Shown here: positions 42,617 to 52,490 of the stretch, piece after piece
How the letters are laid out: each line of letters begins with the position of its first letter
Numbering within the stretch: the first letter of the stretch is position 1
NCBI GenBank assembly: GCA_965603285.1
Contig: CBFDCK010000004.1
Coordinates: forward strand, 1 to 64,000
Direction of reading: 5' to 3'
Length of the DNA stretch: 64,000 nt
Origin: JAUWPO01 sp965603285
Lineage (GTDB): Bacteria > Chloroflexota > Anaerolineae > Anaerolineales > UBA4823
The notes under the pieces: model-generated
Seen by the model: the letters and a program-made list of their open reading frames with translations, nothing else
What the model was told of the DNA's origin: nothing
The model's database searches: none
Position numbers and translations under genes: made by a program

Positions 42617-45406
42617 ATGTCTAATCTAGAACAATTATCAAAACTTGGTCAGGCGGTATGGTTTGATTACATTCGCCGTTCTTTCATCACAGGTGGTGAA
42701 CTACAAAAACTGGTCGATCAAGGTGTGCGTGGGGTCACGTCGAACCCTGCTATTTTCGAAAAGGCTATTGCTGGAAGCGCAGACTACGACCAGGATCTTA
42801 ACATTCTAGTTGAAGCCGGAAAGTCGGTTGAAGAGATTTACGAAACCCTAACGTTAGAGGATATTCGCCACGCAGCCAACATTCTGCATCCGGTTTACGA
42901 TCAATCTAACGGTGAGGATGGATATATCAGCCTGGAAGTTAGTCCAACACTGGCAAACGACACAAATGGCACGGTGGCTGAAGCTAGCCGTCTGTTCAAT
43001 GAGCTCGACCGCCCAAATATAATGATCAAAATACCAGCAACCCGGGCTGGCATCCCGGCAATTGAAATGGCTATCAGCAAAGGGATTAATGTCAACGTCA
43101 CGCTGCTTTTCTCCCTCTTACATTATGAGGCTACGGCTCAAGCTTATATCGCCGGCTTGGAAAAATACGCTGCCTCAGGTGGTGATGTTTCAAAAATCGC
43201 TTCGGTGGCATCCTTCTTCGTCAGCCGGGTTGATACGGCTGTAGACCGCGAACTTGAAAATCTTGGGGGATCAAGCCTGCAGGGAAAAATTGCCATAGCT
43301 AACGCAAAAATTGCTTACGCTCGCTTCAAGGAAATCTTCAGTGGTGAGCGGTGGGAAAAATTAGCTTCGCAGGGCGCACGTGTCCAGCGTCCCTTGTGGG
43401 CAAGCACCGGCACAAAAAACCCGGCCTATTCTGATACGCTATATGTAGACAATTTGATCGGTCTTGATACGGTCAACACAGTTCCGCCAGCCACACTGCA
43501 ATCCTTCCTCGATCATGGGACCGTTTCCTCTACACTTGGAGTCGATATCGACGAAGCGCACCGCCAGTTGGCACAGCTCGCCAAGTTAGGCATCGATCTT
43601 GACGCCATCACACAAAAACTCCAAGATGACGGTGTGGCAGCGTTCTTAAAATCCTTTGAGGTCTTAATGGCAAGCATTGCCGGAAAGCGGGAAAAACTTC
43701 TCGCTGGATGGGGGCTAATAAGCGCTGATCTTTCTGGATATGAGGGTTTGGTTAATTCCGCCCTGTCCGAAATGGAAGAAGACCAGATCATGTCACGTAT
43801 CTGGTCAATCGACCACACTGTTTGGAAACCCAAGCCGAAGGAGATTACAAACCGTCTGGGTTGGCTGCACATCACCGAAAAAATGCTGGAAGATCTGCCG
43901 CGCCTGCAATCCTTAGCAGAAAACGTGGGTTTGGAAGGCTACACTAACGCCCTCCTGTTGGGCATGGGCGGTTCAAGTCTGGCTCCCGAGGTTTTCCGTA
44001 ATACTTACGGCGTTAGAAAAGGATATCTGGATCTCACCGTTTTAGACAGCACCGATCCAGATGCGGTGTTGAGTAAGGCGGAAAAACTAAACCCTTCCAA
44101 GACCCTGTTTATCGTTTCGACAAAATCCGGCGGCACAGTAGAGACACTTTCATTTTTTAAGTTCTTTTACAACCGTGTTCTCGAGGCGGTCGGAGCGGAA
44201 AACGCCGGGGCACATTTCGTCGCCATTACCGACCCGGGCAGCCATCTCGCCGAGCTGGCTGAACAATACGAATTCCGGGCCACTTTTTTCAATGATCCCA
44301 ATATAGGTGGTCGCTACTCCGCGCTCTCATACTTCGGTCTGGTACCGGCATCTCTGATTGGTATGGACGTGGAGCTGCTTCTCGAACGGGCTTCGAATAT
44401 GGTCTGTAATTGCGAAGGATGCAACAACCCAATATCCGGAGATAACCACGGAGCACATCTGGGCGCAATTTTGGGCGAACTTGCCAAAGCTGGACGAGAT
44501 AAAGTGACCTTGATCACCTCGCCCGGCATCCGCAGTTTTGGTGACTGGCTGGAACAGCTCATCGCTGAAAGCACTGGCAAAGAAGGTAAAGGCATCTTGC
44601 CCGTGGTAGGCGAAACCGTTGGATCACCAGAGGTATACGGCGACGATAGACTCTTCGTTTATCTCAAACTGGAAGGAGACGAAACCTTCGATTCGACCCT
44701 AAAGGTCCTAGAAGATACCGGCAGCCCGGTTGTGCGCCTGAACCTGGATGATCTTTACGACCTGGGAGAGCAGTTCTTCCTGTGGGAAATGGCTACTGCT
44801 GTGGCAGGATATCGCCTGGGAATCAACCCATTCGACCAGCCCAATGTCGAGTCTGCAAAAGTGTTGGCCCGTAAAATGTTAACCGCCTACCAGGAAAATG
44901 GAAAGCTTCCAGTCTCAAATCCTATTCTAGGTGCGGACGGCATCAGCGTATTCGGGGACGTTCAAGCCAACACACCTGAAAGTGCACTACAATCGTTTCT
45001 CTCTCAAGCCCAACCAGGCGCTTACATTGCACTGCAGGCTTTTGTCCAGCCGACGCAAGAGACTGACGCCGCCCTACTGCGACTGCGTACCAACCTGCGG
45101 GACGAGACAAAAATGGCAGTTACAAACGGCTACGGACCGCGTTTTCTGCACTCTACGGGTCAGCTGCACAAAGGCGATGCCGGTAGAGGTCTGTTTATCC
45201 AATTCACCTCTGACGGCGCCCAGGACGCCTCAATACCTGATGAGGCGGGCGCAAGCGAATCCTCGATCAACTTTGGGGTGCTTGAGATGTCGGCAGCGCT
45301 TGGCGACAACCAGGCACTGCTCGATGCTGGTCGAAAGGTTATTCGCTTCCACCTCGGGACGGATATTCTTGGGGGGCTGAACCTGTTATCAGAATCTTTA
45401 GTATGA
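42617..45406 (+). CDS. tal-pgi: Bifunctional transaldolase/glucose-6-phosphate isomerase
   Basis: 929 aa from ATG 42617; a reading from TTG 42602 would include the GAGGAG ribosome site, so the ATG is chosen. The N-terminal transaldolase (~1-360) has GVTSNPAIFEKAI and the Schiff-base Lys in NIMIKIPATRAGI. The C-terminal isomerase (~400-929) has GMGGSSLAPEVF, VSTKSGGTVETLSFFKFF, GGRYSALSYFGLVPA and a C-terminal region with HSTGQLHKG. The fusion couples fructose 6-phosphate exchange between glycolysis and the non-oxidative pentose phosphate pathway. Such fusions are known in Chloroflexota, Acidobacteria and others. Both halves look intact. Confidence 0.95.
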   Translation: MSNLEQLSKLGQAVWFDYIRRSFITGGELQKLVDQGVRGVTSNPAIFEKAIAGSADYDQDLNILVEAGKSVEEIYETLTLEDIRHAANILHPVYDQSNGEDGYISLEVSPTLANDTNGTVAEASRLFNELDRPNIMIKIPATRAGIPAIEMAISKGINVNVTLLFSLLHYEATAQAYIAGLEKYAASGGDVSKIASVASFFVSRVDTAVDRELENLGGSSLQGKIAIANAKIAYARFKEIFSGERWEKLASQGARVQRPLWASTGTKNPAYSDTLYVDNLIGLDTVNTVPPATLQSFLDHGTVSSTLGVDIDEAHRQLAQLAKLGIDLDAITQKLQDDGVAAFLKSFEVLMASIAGKREKLLAGWGLISADLSGYEGLVNSALSEMEEDQIMSRIWSIDHTVWKPKPKEITNRLGWLHITEKMLEDLPRLQSLAENVGLEGYTNALLLGMGGSSLAPEVFRNTYGVRKGYLDLTVLDSTDPDAVLSKAEKLNPSKTLFIVSTKSGGTVETLSFFKFFYNRVLEAVGAENAGAHFVAITDPGSHLAELAEQYEFRATFFNDPNIGGRYSALSYFGLVPASLIGMDVELLLERASNMVCNCEGCNNPISGDNHGAHLGAILGELAKAGRDKVTLITSPGIRSFGDWLEQLIAESTGKEGKGILPVVGETVGSPEVYGDDRLFVYLKLEGDETFDSTLKVLEDTGSPVVRLNLDDLYDLGEQFFLWEMATAVAGYRLGINPFDQPNVESAKVLARKMLTAYQENGKLPVSNPILGADGISVFGDVQANTPESALQSFLSQAQPGAYIALQAFVQPTQETDAALLRLRTNLRDETKMAVTNGYGPRFLHSTGQLHKGDAGRGLFIQFTSDGAQDASIPDEAGASESSINFGVLEMSAALGDNQALLDAGRKVIRFHLGTDILGGLNLLSESLV

Positions 45407-45443
45407 ACGCAAAGCGATCTGATAACATGCGAGGCAAACGAGC

Positions 45444-46202
45444 ATGATCAGAGCGATGATCTTTGACCTCGATGGGACGCTGGTACAAACTGAGCGCCTT
45501 AAAGCGCTCTCTTACGCCAGCGCGATGACCGAACTTTGCTCATATGAAGTTGACGAAACAGAGATCGTAGAAGTGTTCAAAGAGGTCGTGGGCTTATCGC
45601 GCCGTGAAGTTGCAACGTATCTGCTAAAAAGGTTTGAAGCAGAAAGTGCTGCCAGTCAGCACATGGATGAATTTGGTGTGAGCACGCCCTGGCAGGCTTA
45701 TGTCCAGATGCGCATGCGCTATTATGAAGACATGCTCGCTGACCCCGATGTCTTGCGTAACAACCAATGGCCGCATAACATGGCCCTGTTGGAAGAAGCC
45801 AGGAGGGCACAATGCAAAGTCGGTTTGGCGACCATGTCCCACTGTCCCCAGGTTCAGCGTGTACTTCAGGTGCTTAATCTGTCTGAGGCTTTCAATTTCA
45901 TCGCCAGTCGCGACGATGTAGAGAACGGTAAACCTGATCCAGAGATATACCTGCTGGTCGCCAAAGAACTAGATGTCCCTCCCGAAGAATGCCTGGTTAT
46001 TGAAGATTCGCCTACCGGCGTACAGGCAGCTCTAGCTGCCGGAATGTGGTGCATCGCGGTAACCACGCCTTTTACCCGTCAGTCAATGCACACCCAGAAG
46101 CTTTTGGATGAAAAGTGGGTCGTCGATGATCCATCCGCACTGCCTGAAGTTGTGAATCATATGATTACAGAGCGTAAAAAGGATCAATTAAAAATCCAAT
46201 AA
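45444..46202 (+). CDS. HAD-superfamily hydrolase, beta-phosphoglucomutase-like
   Basis: 252 aa. HAD motif I FDLDGTLV (nucleophile Asp and acid/base Asp), motif II in GLATMSHCPQ, motif III Lys in NGKPDPEIYL and motif IV VIEDSPTGVQAAL. A large alpha-helical cap (~18-100) follows motif I as in beta-phosphoglucomutase and phosphatases such as Gph and YqaB. Context between Tal-Pgi and gnd suggests a hexose phosphate substrate, either mutase for beta-glucose 1-phosphate or phosphatase. The choice cannot be made from motifs alone. ATG 45444 follows the fusion gene by 37 bp. Confidence 0.85.
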   Translation: MIRAMIFDLDGTLVQTERLKALSYASAMTELCSYEVDETEIVEVFKEVVGLSRREVATYLLKRFEAESAASQHMDEFGVSTPWQAYVQMRMRYYEDMLADPDVLRNNQWPHNMALLEEARRAQCKVGLATMSHCPQVQRVLQVLNLSEAFNFIASRDDVENGKPDPEIYLLVAKELDVPPEECLVIEDSPTGVQAALAAGMWCIAVTTPFTRQSMHTQKLLDEKWVVDDPSALPEVVNHMITERKKDQLKIQ

Positions 46203-46403
46203 TGAATAGGTAGAACTTAGTCAATAAAATCCTGATGGATGTCGCAGAGAACTCTCGCAACGAGATTATTAACTCAGCTTCGCTCCAATCAGAGTGACAG
46301 TTCATCTTATTCTATGTGACCGAGCAATAGAATATAAACCAATCAGATCTCAGTAGGGACATTAATCACATAGATTTTCATAAACTATCAAAGGAAAAAA
46401 CAA

Positions 46404-47312
46404 ATGGAAATAGCAATGATCGGACTAGGTAAAATGGGTGCTAATATGACCACCCGTATGCTGCGAGGCGGGCACAGTGTCGTAGCCTTTGACTTAAACG
46501 AGGATTCAATTCAGGCTGCCGAAGCACAGGGCGCTGACGGGGCCCGTACCCTGGATGAAATCATCACAAAGCTGGCTTCACCACGCGTTGTTTGGGTTAT
46601 GGTCCCGGCTGGAAACCCAACCGAAAGCACAATAACAGCGCTTGCGGATATATTATCCCCTGGTGACATAATCATCGACGGTGGCAACAGTAATTACAAA
46701 GACAGCATACGTCGCGCTGGAATGTTGGAGGAAAAGGGTATCTTTTTTGTGGACGTTGGCACCAGCGGCGGCGTTTGGGGTTTGGCTGAAGGATACAGTA
46801 TGATGGTCGGCGGCGAAAGTGAAGCTGTGGATCGCATTCGCCCTGTACTGGAGACATTGGCTCCGGGACCTGACCTGGGCTGGGGGCATGTCGGTCCTGC
46901 GGGTTCTGGTCATTTCGTCAAAATGGTCCACAACGGGATCGAATACGGTCTGATGCAAGCCTACGCAGAAGGTTTTGAGATTATGCGTGCCAAAGAAGTA
47001 TTCGGTCTGGATCTGCACCAAATCGCCGAAATCTGGCGCTTCGGCAGCGTCGTGCGTTCGTGGTTGCTTGATCTAACCGCAGATGCTCTGGCTGAAAATC
47101 CTGAGCTGGAGGGCATAAAAGACTGGGTTGCCGACAGCGGGGAAGGGCGCTGGACAGTATTTGAAGCCATTGACCTGGACGTGCCTGCACCAGTGATCAC
47201 CCAAGCCCTTCAGGCTCGCTTCGTCAGCCGCCAGGAGGAGAGCTACGCCGCCAAATTGTTAGCCGCCATTCGCAACCAATTTGGTGGACACGCAATTAAA
47301 CGAGAGGAATAA
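46404..47312 (+). CDS. gnd: 6-phosphogluconate dehydrogenase, decarboxylating (short form)
   Basis: 302 aa, the short YqeC/GndA-like class rather than the 470-aa form. It oxidises and decarboxylates 6-phosphogluconate to ribulose 5-phosphate. The Rossmann motif MIGLGKMGANMTTRML, then IDGGNSNYKDS, VDVGTSGGVWGL (substrate loop) and the catalytic Lys in GHFVKMVHNGIEYG are present. In many short-form enzymes the cofactor is NAD rather than NADP; FDLNED after the Gly motif (acidic Asp) is consistent with NAD. It leads the gnd-zwf-pgl run (8-bp gap to zwf) after a 201-bp gap in which I see no further feature. Confidence 0.95.
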   Translation: MEIAMIGLGKMGANMTTRMLRGGHSVVAFDLNEDSIQAAEAQGADGARTLDEIITKLASPRVVWVMVPAGNPTESTITALADILSPGDIIIDGGNSNYKDSIRRAGMLEEKGIFFVDVGTSGGVWGLAEGYSMMVGGESEAVDRIRPVLETLAPGPDLGWGHVGPAGSGHFVKMVHNGIEYGLMQAYAEGFEIMRAKEVFGLDLHQIAEIWRFGSVVRSWLLDLTADALAENPELEGIKDWVADSGEGRWTVFEAIDLDVPAPVITQALQARFVSRQEESYAAKLLAAIRNQFGGHAIKREE

Positions 47313-47320
47313 CTTCCATC

Positions 47321-48766
47321 ATGAACGATTTACCTACCACAATCCTGATTTTCGGCGCCTCCGGTGATCTGACCAGGCGCAAACTGATACCCGCACTGTA
47401 CAATCTCAGGCGCAAAGGGCGCTTACCAGAAGACACAAACATCGTCGGTTACGCCCGCCGCCCTTACAACGATCAGGATTTCCGTACTCACATGCAGGAT
47501 GGCGTTATGGAATTCAGCCAGAGCACTTATGACCCCGGATTGTGGGGGGCATTCGCTCCCTCACTGAGATACTTCCAGGGCGATTTATCCACGGGGCAGG
47601 ATTTAGTACGGCTGCAGAACTATCTTCAAAAACTCGAGAGCGGACCTGCGAACCGGCTTTTTTATCTCGCCACCTCACCCACCTTTTACGAACAAATCGT
47701 CAGCAATCTGGGCGCGGCTGGCATGGTATCCCAGGAAGCCGGTAAGCGTAATATCATCATCGAAAAACCCTTCGGCAGAGATCTATCATCCGCCCAGACT
47801 CTAAACCGTTCTATCCACACAGTTTTTGACGAAAGTCAGATCTATCGCATCGACCATTATCTGGGTAAAGAGACCGCACAGAACATTCTATTCTTCCGGT
47901 TTGCTAACACCATCTTTGAGCCGGTCTGGAATCGCAACTATGTGGATAATATCCAGATCACAGTAGCCGAAACCGTGGGGGTTGGTCACCGGGCTGGATA
48001 TTACGACACCTCCGGGGTCTTGCGGGATATGTTCCAGAACCACCTGCTGCAGCTCTTTGCCCTGGTGGCGATGGAACCACCTGCCTCATTCGAGGCCGAT
48101 GCCCTGCGCAATGAAAAGGTTAAGGTACTGAGCGCCACTCGTCCCATCGCATTATCCGATACTGTGCGCGCCCAATACCAGGGCTACAGCGAGACGGAGG
48201 GCGTCACGCCTGATTCAAGGACTCCTACCTTTGCGGCTCTTAAGCTGCATATCGACAACTGGCGTTGGCAGGGTGTGCCTTTCTACCTGCGCTCCGGTAA
48301 ATACCTGGCGAAGAAAGTAAGTGAAATCTCGATCGAGTTCAAGCGTCCGCCTCACATGATGTTTGACCTTCCAACCAATTACGACTTCACACCTAACATC
48401 CTTTCACTGTGCATTCAACCCGATGAGGGTATGCATCTCAAATTTGAAATCAAAGTACCCGACTCTATCCAGGAATCACGATCGGTGGACATGGATTTCC
48501 ATTACCTCGATGCCTTTAGCGAAACAGCCTTACCTGAGGCTTACGAACGGCTGCTTCTGGATGCGTTAAAGGGAGATGCCTCTTTGTTCGCGCGCAGCGA
48601 CGGAATCGAACTTGCCTGGAAATTGATCGACCCGGTCATACAGGGTGATTCTACGCTAGAAGCAAATAAAATGGCTGTTTACGAGCCAGGCAGCTGGGGA
48701 CCCGCAGGAGCTGACGATCTATTAACTCGCGATGGGCGTGTATGGCGCCTGGGATGTGTACACTAA
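47321..48766 (+). CDS. zwf: Glucose-6-phosphate 1-dehydrogenase
   Basis: 481 aa. First oxidative step of the pentose phosphate pathway. IFGASGDLTRRKLIPALYNL binds the dinucleotide, EKPFGRDLSSAQ and the active-site RIDHYLGKETAQNILFFRFAN (in part: RIDHYLGKET) bind substrate and catalyse; Arg-Arg following the Gly motif favours NADP. All family signatures are complete. Eight bases separate it from gnd. Together with pgl and gnd it makes a full oxidative branch in one transcript. Confidence 0.97.
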   Translation: MNDLPTTILIFGASGDLTRRKLIPALYNLRRKGRLPEDTNIVGYARRPYNDQDFRTHMQDGVMEFSQSTYDPGLWGAFAPSLRYFQGDLSTGQDLVRLQNYLQKLESGPANRLFYLATSPTFYEQIVSNLGAAGMVSQEAGKRNIIIEKPFGRDLSSAQTLNRSIHTVFDESQIYRIDHYLGKETAQNILFFRFANTIFEPVWNRNYVDNIQITVAETVGVGHRAGYYDTSGVLRDMFQNHLLQLFALVAMEPPASFEADALRNEKVKVLSATRPIALSDTVRAQYQGYSETEGVTPDSRTPTFAALKLHIDNWRWQGVPFYLRSGKYLAKKVSEISIEFKRPPHMMFDLPTNYDFTPNILSLCIQPDEGMHLKFEIKVPDSIQESRSVDMDFHYLDAFSETALPEAYERLLLDALKGDASLFARSDGIELAWKLIDPVIQGDSTLEANKMAVYEPGSWGPAGADDLLTRDGRVWRLGCVH

Positions 48767-48776
48767 TACCCATAAG

Positions 48777-49556
48777 ATGATAGACATCAAAATATATCAG
48801 GATCGAGAAAGCCTCGCTCGGGCAGCGGCTGAACACATTATCGAATCAGGAACAACTGCGCTACAAAATCGAGACCGGTTCAGCCTCGCCTTAGCCGGCG
48901 GGTCGACGCCGAAAGCGGCTTATGAATTACTGGCGAGCGACGAGTATGCCCAGCGCTTGGACTGGAAGCGGATTCATATCTTCTGGGGAGACGAGCGCTG
49001 TGTGCCACCCGAACATCCAGATAGCAACTACCGCATGGCGCACCAATCTCTCCTGGATCACGTCACCATCCCAGTAAAAAACATTCACCGCATGCGTGCG
49101 GAAGAGGAGCCCAAAAAAGCAGCCCTAGAATATGAAGGTTCTTTACGAACCTTCTTCTCCATACAGCATGATCACTCAAATGATCCAGATGTTGGGTCTG
49201 CTGGACTGAAATCCTTTGACCTAGTCCTGCTAGGCATGGGCGATGATGGACACACAGCTTCGCTTTTTCCATCTTCGGATGCACTTAATGAATCCGTATG
49301 CTGGGTAACGGCGGTCGAACATACTAACCCGCCCCCACCTTTAGTTACGCGCCTCACCCTCACACTGCCCGCCATTAACGCCGCTGCGCAGGTGACTTTT
49401 TTAGTCGCCGGCGCGAGCAAGAGTCAGAGCTTGAAACACGTATTGTCCTCTCCAGACCAATCGTCACCCGCACTACCTGCCCAGTTCATCCAGCCGTTAA
49501 ACGGGCGATTGCTCTGGTTAGTTGATGAGGCAGCATACTCAGGGAAATCAAAGTAG
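48777..49556 (+). CDS. pgl: 6-phosphogluconolactonase
   Basis: 259 aa from ATG 48777 (MIDIKIYQDRESLARAAAEH). A longer in-frame start at 48732 would lie inside zwf and adds non-conserved residues, so it is rejected. SLALAGGSTPKAAYELL, HIFWGDERCVPPEHPDSNYRMA (in part: FWGDERCVPP) and LLGMGDDGHTASLFP are the DevB/SOL-type lactonase motifs. It hydrolyses 6-phosphogluconolactone. Located 10 bp after zwf. Cytoplasmic. Confidence 0.95.
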   Translation: MIDIKIYQDRESLARAAAEHIIESGTTALQNRDRFSLALAGGSTPKAAYELLASDEYAQRLDWKRIHIFWGDERCVPPEHPDSNYRMAHQSLLDHVTIPVKNIHRMRAEEEPKKAALEYEGSLRTFFSIQHDHSNDPDVGSAGLKSFDLVLLGMGDDGHTASLFPSSDALNESVCWVTAVEHTNPPPPLVTRLTLTLPAINAAAQVTFLVAGASKSQSLKHVLSSPDQSSPALPAQFIQPLNGRLLWLVDEAAYSGKSK

Positions 49557-49576
49557 TAAGATACGATATAAACTGA

Positions 49577-50251
49577 ATGCGTACGAACGTTATCATCCCT
49601 GCCTTGAACGAGGCCGAAAGCCTGAAGCACGTTCTTTCAGAAATCCCCGATGAAGTAGTTTCTGAAGTAATCCTGGTGGATGGCGGCTCAACGGATGACA
49701 CTGTGCGGATAGCAAAAGCTGGTGGCGCGCGGGTTGTTATTGAAAAGCAGCGCGGGTATGGAATCGCCTGCACAACCGGAGTGAATCACTCGGACGGGGA
49801 TATACTGGTTTTTATGGACGGTGACGGTGCAGATAACCCCAGCCAGATTCCCGCATTAACCAATCCCATCCTGACCGGTCAAGCTGATATGGTACTCGGA
49901 TCACGTTTGGCCGGCTATATCACCCCGGGAACTATGCCCTGGCACCAGCGGGTGGGGAACCAGATCTCCGCTAGGTTAATTCATCTGCTGTACGAACTTC
50001 CCATCACAGACCTGAGCCCTTTCCGTGCTGTTAAGCGCGAAAAACTTCTCACGCTGGATCTTCAAGACATGACCTACGGATGGCCTACCGAAATGATCGT
50101 TAAAGCCGCTCGTCAGGAATGGCGCATCCTTGAAATCTCCGTCAACTACCGGTCTCGTTTTGGCGGCAAATCAAAAATAAGCGGTACGATCCGGGGGACA
50201 CTTCTTGCGACACTTCATATCCTAAGTACAATCATATACTATTCGAGATAA
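49577..50251 (+). CDS. Family 2 glycosyltransferase
   Basis: 224 aa GT-A fold. NVIIPALNEAESL, EVILVDGGSTDDTV (nucleotide-binding Asp) and FMDGDGADNP (metal-binding DxD-like motif) are present. The overall form resembles DPM1-like polyprenyl-phosphate sugar transferases, without a C-terminal membrane helix except a hydrophobic LATLHILSTIIYYS end. Donor and acceptor unknown. 20 bp after pgl, then 50 bp to a DUF2064 gene; a lipid-linked sugar role fits the membrane glycosyltransferase two genes later. Confidence 0.88.
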   Translation: MRTNVIIPALNEAESLKHVLSEIPDEVVSEVILVDGGSTDDTVRIAKAGGARVVIEKQRGYGIACTTGVNHSDGDILVFMDGDGADNPSQIPALTNPILTGQADMVLGSRLAGYITPGTMPWHQRVGNQISARLIHLLYELPITDLSPFRAVKREKLLTLDLQDMTYGWPTEMIVKAARQEWRILEISVNYRSRFGGKSKISGTIRGTLLATLHILSTIIYYSR

Positions 50252-50301
50252 TAACAAACTCCCAAATTAATTTATTTATTCTTGACTTCAGATCCAACAT
50301 C

Positions 50302-50982
50302 ATGAACGACACATCCCTGGTCATAATGGCCAAAAAGCCCATCGTTGGCTCCACTAAAACCCGGCTCTGCCCGCCGCTTTTACACCACCAAGCCAGCGCT
50401 CTTTACGAGGCACTTTTATTGGACACTATCGCTTTAGTGACAGAATTGAAAGGAGTCGACCTGGCAATCGCCGTAACACCGTCTGACTCCAGCAATTATT
50501 TTCAAACGATCACCCCGCCGGATGCATTACTGCTCCCCGTCGATTGCCCGGATATCGGCTCCTGCTTGAGCCAGGTGTTGGAAAAGCTTATCAATAAAGG
50601 CTACAAGAAAGCCTTCGCTATAAACTCGGATGGTCCTTCTCTACCTCCAGACTACCTTCACCAGGCTGTCCGATCCCTGGACGATCGCGATCTCGTCCTG
50701 GGTCCAAGTGAAGACGGCGGTTACTACCTGGTAGGTGTCAAACGACATCTACCAGATGTGTTCATAGGAATCACCTGGAGCACCTCACTTGTACTGTCAC
50801 AAACATTGTCCAAAGCTTCAAATCTGGGACTGCGGGTTGCACTGCTGCCGGAATGGTACGATATCGATACATGGGAAGACTTTATGCGCCTGGAGGCTGA
50901 GCTTGAGCATATACCGCCTGATAGATTGATTTACACCCGCAGGTTCGCAGAGAGATTCTCTTTAAAAAACCGGCAAACATGA
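50302..50982 (+). CDS. DUF2064 / TIGR04282-type nucleotidyl- or glycosyltransferase
   Basis: 226 aa. LVIMAKKPIVGSTKTRLCPPL (in part: MAKKPIVGSTKTRL), INSDGPSLPPDYL (D of the metal site) and LGPSEDGGYYLVGV are hallmarks of this GT-A-like family. Some members are named for arsenosugar synthesis; there is no arsenic gene here, so I do not adopt that role. Its position between a GT2 and a membrane glycosyltransferase suggests glycolipid or sugar-nucleotide work. Stop overlaps the next start by 4 nt. Confidence 0.85.
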   Translation: MNDTSLVIMAKKPIVGSTKTRLCPPLLHHQASALYEALLLDTIALVTELKGVDLAIAVTPSDSSNYFQTITPPDALLLPVDCPDIGSCLSQVLEKLINKGYKKAFAINSDGPSLPPDYLHQAVRSLDDRDLVLGPSEDGGYYLVGVKRHLPDVFIGITWSTSLVLSQTLSKASNLGLRVALLPEWYDIDTWEDFMRLEAELEHIPPDRLIYTRRFAERFSLKNRQT

Positions 50983-52490
50983 ACCGCTATCAATCGGGTT
51001 ACCTCTTAAGATTGGGCGGTCCATCATTTCTTGCGGCTGTGGTTTTGGCTGTCTGCTTTGCAGCCTACATCCCGCTGCCCAGCCTGAGGGGCTCCTATGT
51101 AGTTTCATTTTTAGCTTACTTCCTGATTGCGGCTGCTGCTTACGTATTGGCAGTGGCGCGCCTCAACCGCGACCGCCTTCCATTGACGGCAATCTGGGTA
51201 TTTGCGATCTTGTTTCGCCTTATCCTGCTGGTAACCGATCCCACGCTCTCAGACGACGTATACCGCTATGTTTGGGACGGTCATTTGCTTAATCAGGGGA
51301 TTAACCCTTTCTCCCTGCCAGTTAATTCCCCACTGCTAGATCGATATGACACTCTCCTTAGGGGTTTGGTCAATCATGATTGGATGGCATCGCCGTATCT
51401 GCCTGTCAGCCAATTATTTTTTGCACTCGTGAACCGGGTCACCCCGCAGAGCACACTGGCTTTCCAGGTTGGCGCTGTTATTTTTGATTTATCAACCGGC
51501 TGGCTGGTATTCGATATTCTGAGGATGCTCGGATTATCTCGCAACAAGGTTCTAATTTATTTGTGGAATCCCCTGGTAATCGTCGAATTTGCTCACGGCG
51601 CCCATATTGATGCGCTGATGATCTTCCTGATGATGGCGGCATTCTGGTTCCTGGTGCGCTCCAAACCGGGGCAGCCAGGTGGAGACAGAAGTTGTTACTT
51701 ATCGGCATTTGCTCTAGCTGGCTCAACATTGACCAAGGCGATCCCTGCCTTGCTGGTGCCACTTTTTGTACGAAGATGGGGATGGCGTCGTCTGGTCGTC
51801 TACTTTGCCCTGCTGTTGAGCCTGAGCGCCCTCTTCGCCGCTGGTGCTGGATGGGGTCTCAGCGGGCCCCTCGACGGCAGAGGGCTTTTTGGCGCCCTAC
51901 GGATCTACTCCAGCTACTGGAACTACAACAGCGGGATTTACCACTGGCTTGAAGTATTGATAATGAGCAGCCAGACAGCCAACGCTATGTCTGGGGAGAT
52001 TGCAGGAGACACGCCTATACTTTTTGCAAAACTGTTCACCACAGTATTGACGGCGCTGATATCGTTAGCCAGCGGGTTTTGGGCCTGGAAACTCGATGAT
52101 CCAGGTAAAGCCGACTTTAACACGCGCAGCGTTTACCTTCTTCGCCTGACCGTTATCCCGTTAGGGGCTTATGTTTTGTTAACTACCACTGTCCACCCCT
52201 GGTATGTGACCCTCATCGTACCTTTTCTACCTTTCCTGTACCCAGTTCGTGATGAAACTAACCTCACAGGGCGATTCGTGTGGCCCTGGATATATTTATC
52301 CATTGCCGTCTCGCTTTCTTACCTGACTTATATCGACCCGCAGAATCTGCGTGAGTATCCCCTTGTAAGGCTCCTTGAATACCTTCCAATGTACCTGCTG
52401 TTCATTTGGGCAGCCATGCCGTTATTCCATCACAGATTTGGGCAGATCATTGATACAGGAATACTTTGGGAACGTATAAAACGCAGATAA
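50979..52490 (+). CDS. Integral membrane GT-C type glycosyltransferase
   Basis: 503 aa, ~12 membrane helices. After TM3-4 an extracytoplasmic loop has TDPTLSDDVYRYVWDGHLLNQG, with the DDVYRYVWDG motif typical of polyprenyl-phosphate-mannose-dependent transferases (GT-C; catalytic acidic residue in the first loop). YLWNPLVIVEFAHGAHIDAL is another family motif. It would transfer a sugar from a lipid-linked donor to a cell-envelope acceptor. Coupled by ATGA overlap to the DUF2064 gene. Donor, acceptor and linkage unknown. Confidence 0.85.
   Translation: MNRYQSGYLLRLGGPSFLAAVVLAVCFAAYIPLPSLRGSYVVSFLAYFLIAAAAYVLAVARLNRDRLPLTAIWVFAILFRLILLVTDPTLSDDVYRYVWDGHLLNQGINPFSLPVNSPLLDRYDTLLRGLVNHDWMASPYLPVSQLFFALVNRVTPQSTLAFQVGAVIFDLSTGWLVFDILRMLGLSRNKVLIYLWNPLVIVEFAHGAHIDALMIFLMMAAFWFLVRSKPGQPGGDRSCYLSAFALAGSTLTKAIPALLVPLFVRRWGWRRLVVYFALLLSLSALFAAGAGWGLSGPLDGRGLFGALRIYSSYWNYNSGIYHWLEVLIMSSQTANAMSGEIAGDTPILFAKLFTTVLTALISLASGFWAWKLDDPGKADFNTRSVYLLRLTVIPLGAYVLLTTTVHPWYVTLIVPFLPFLYPVRDETNLTGRFVWPWIYLSIAVSLSYLTYIDPQNLREYPLVRLLEYLPMYLLFIWAAMPLFHHRFGQIIDTGILWERIKRR

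Noticed and set aside
50302..50982. Arsenosugar biosynthesis role from the TIGR04282 name
   Set aside because: No arsenic methyltransferase or arsenosugar partner is near; the genes around it are ordinary glycosyltransferases.
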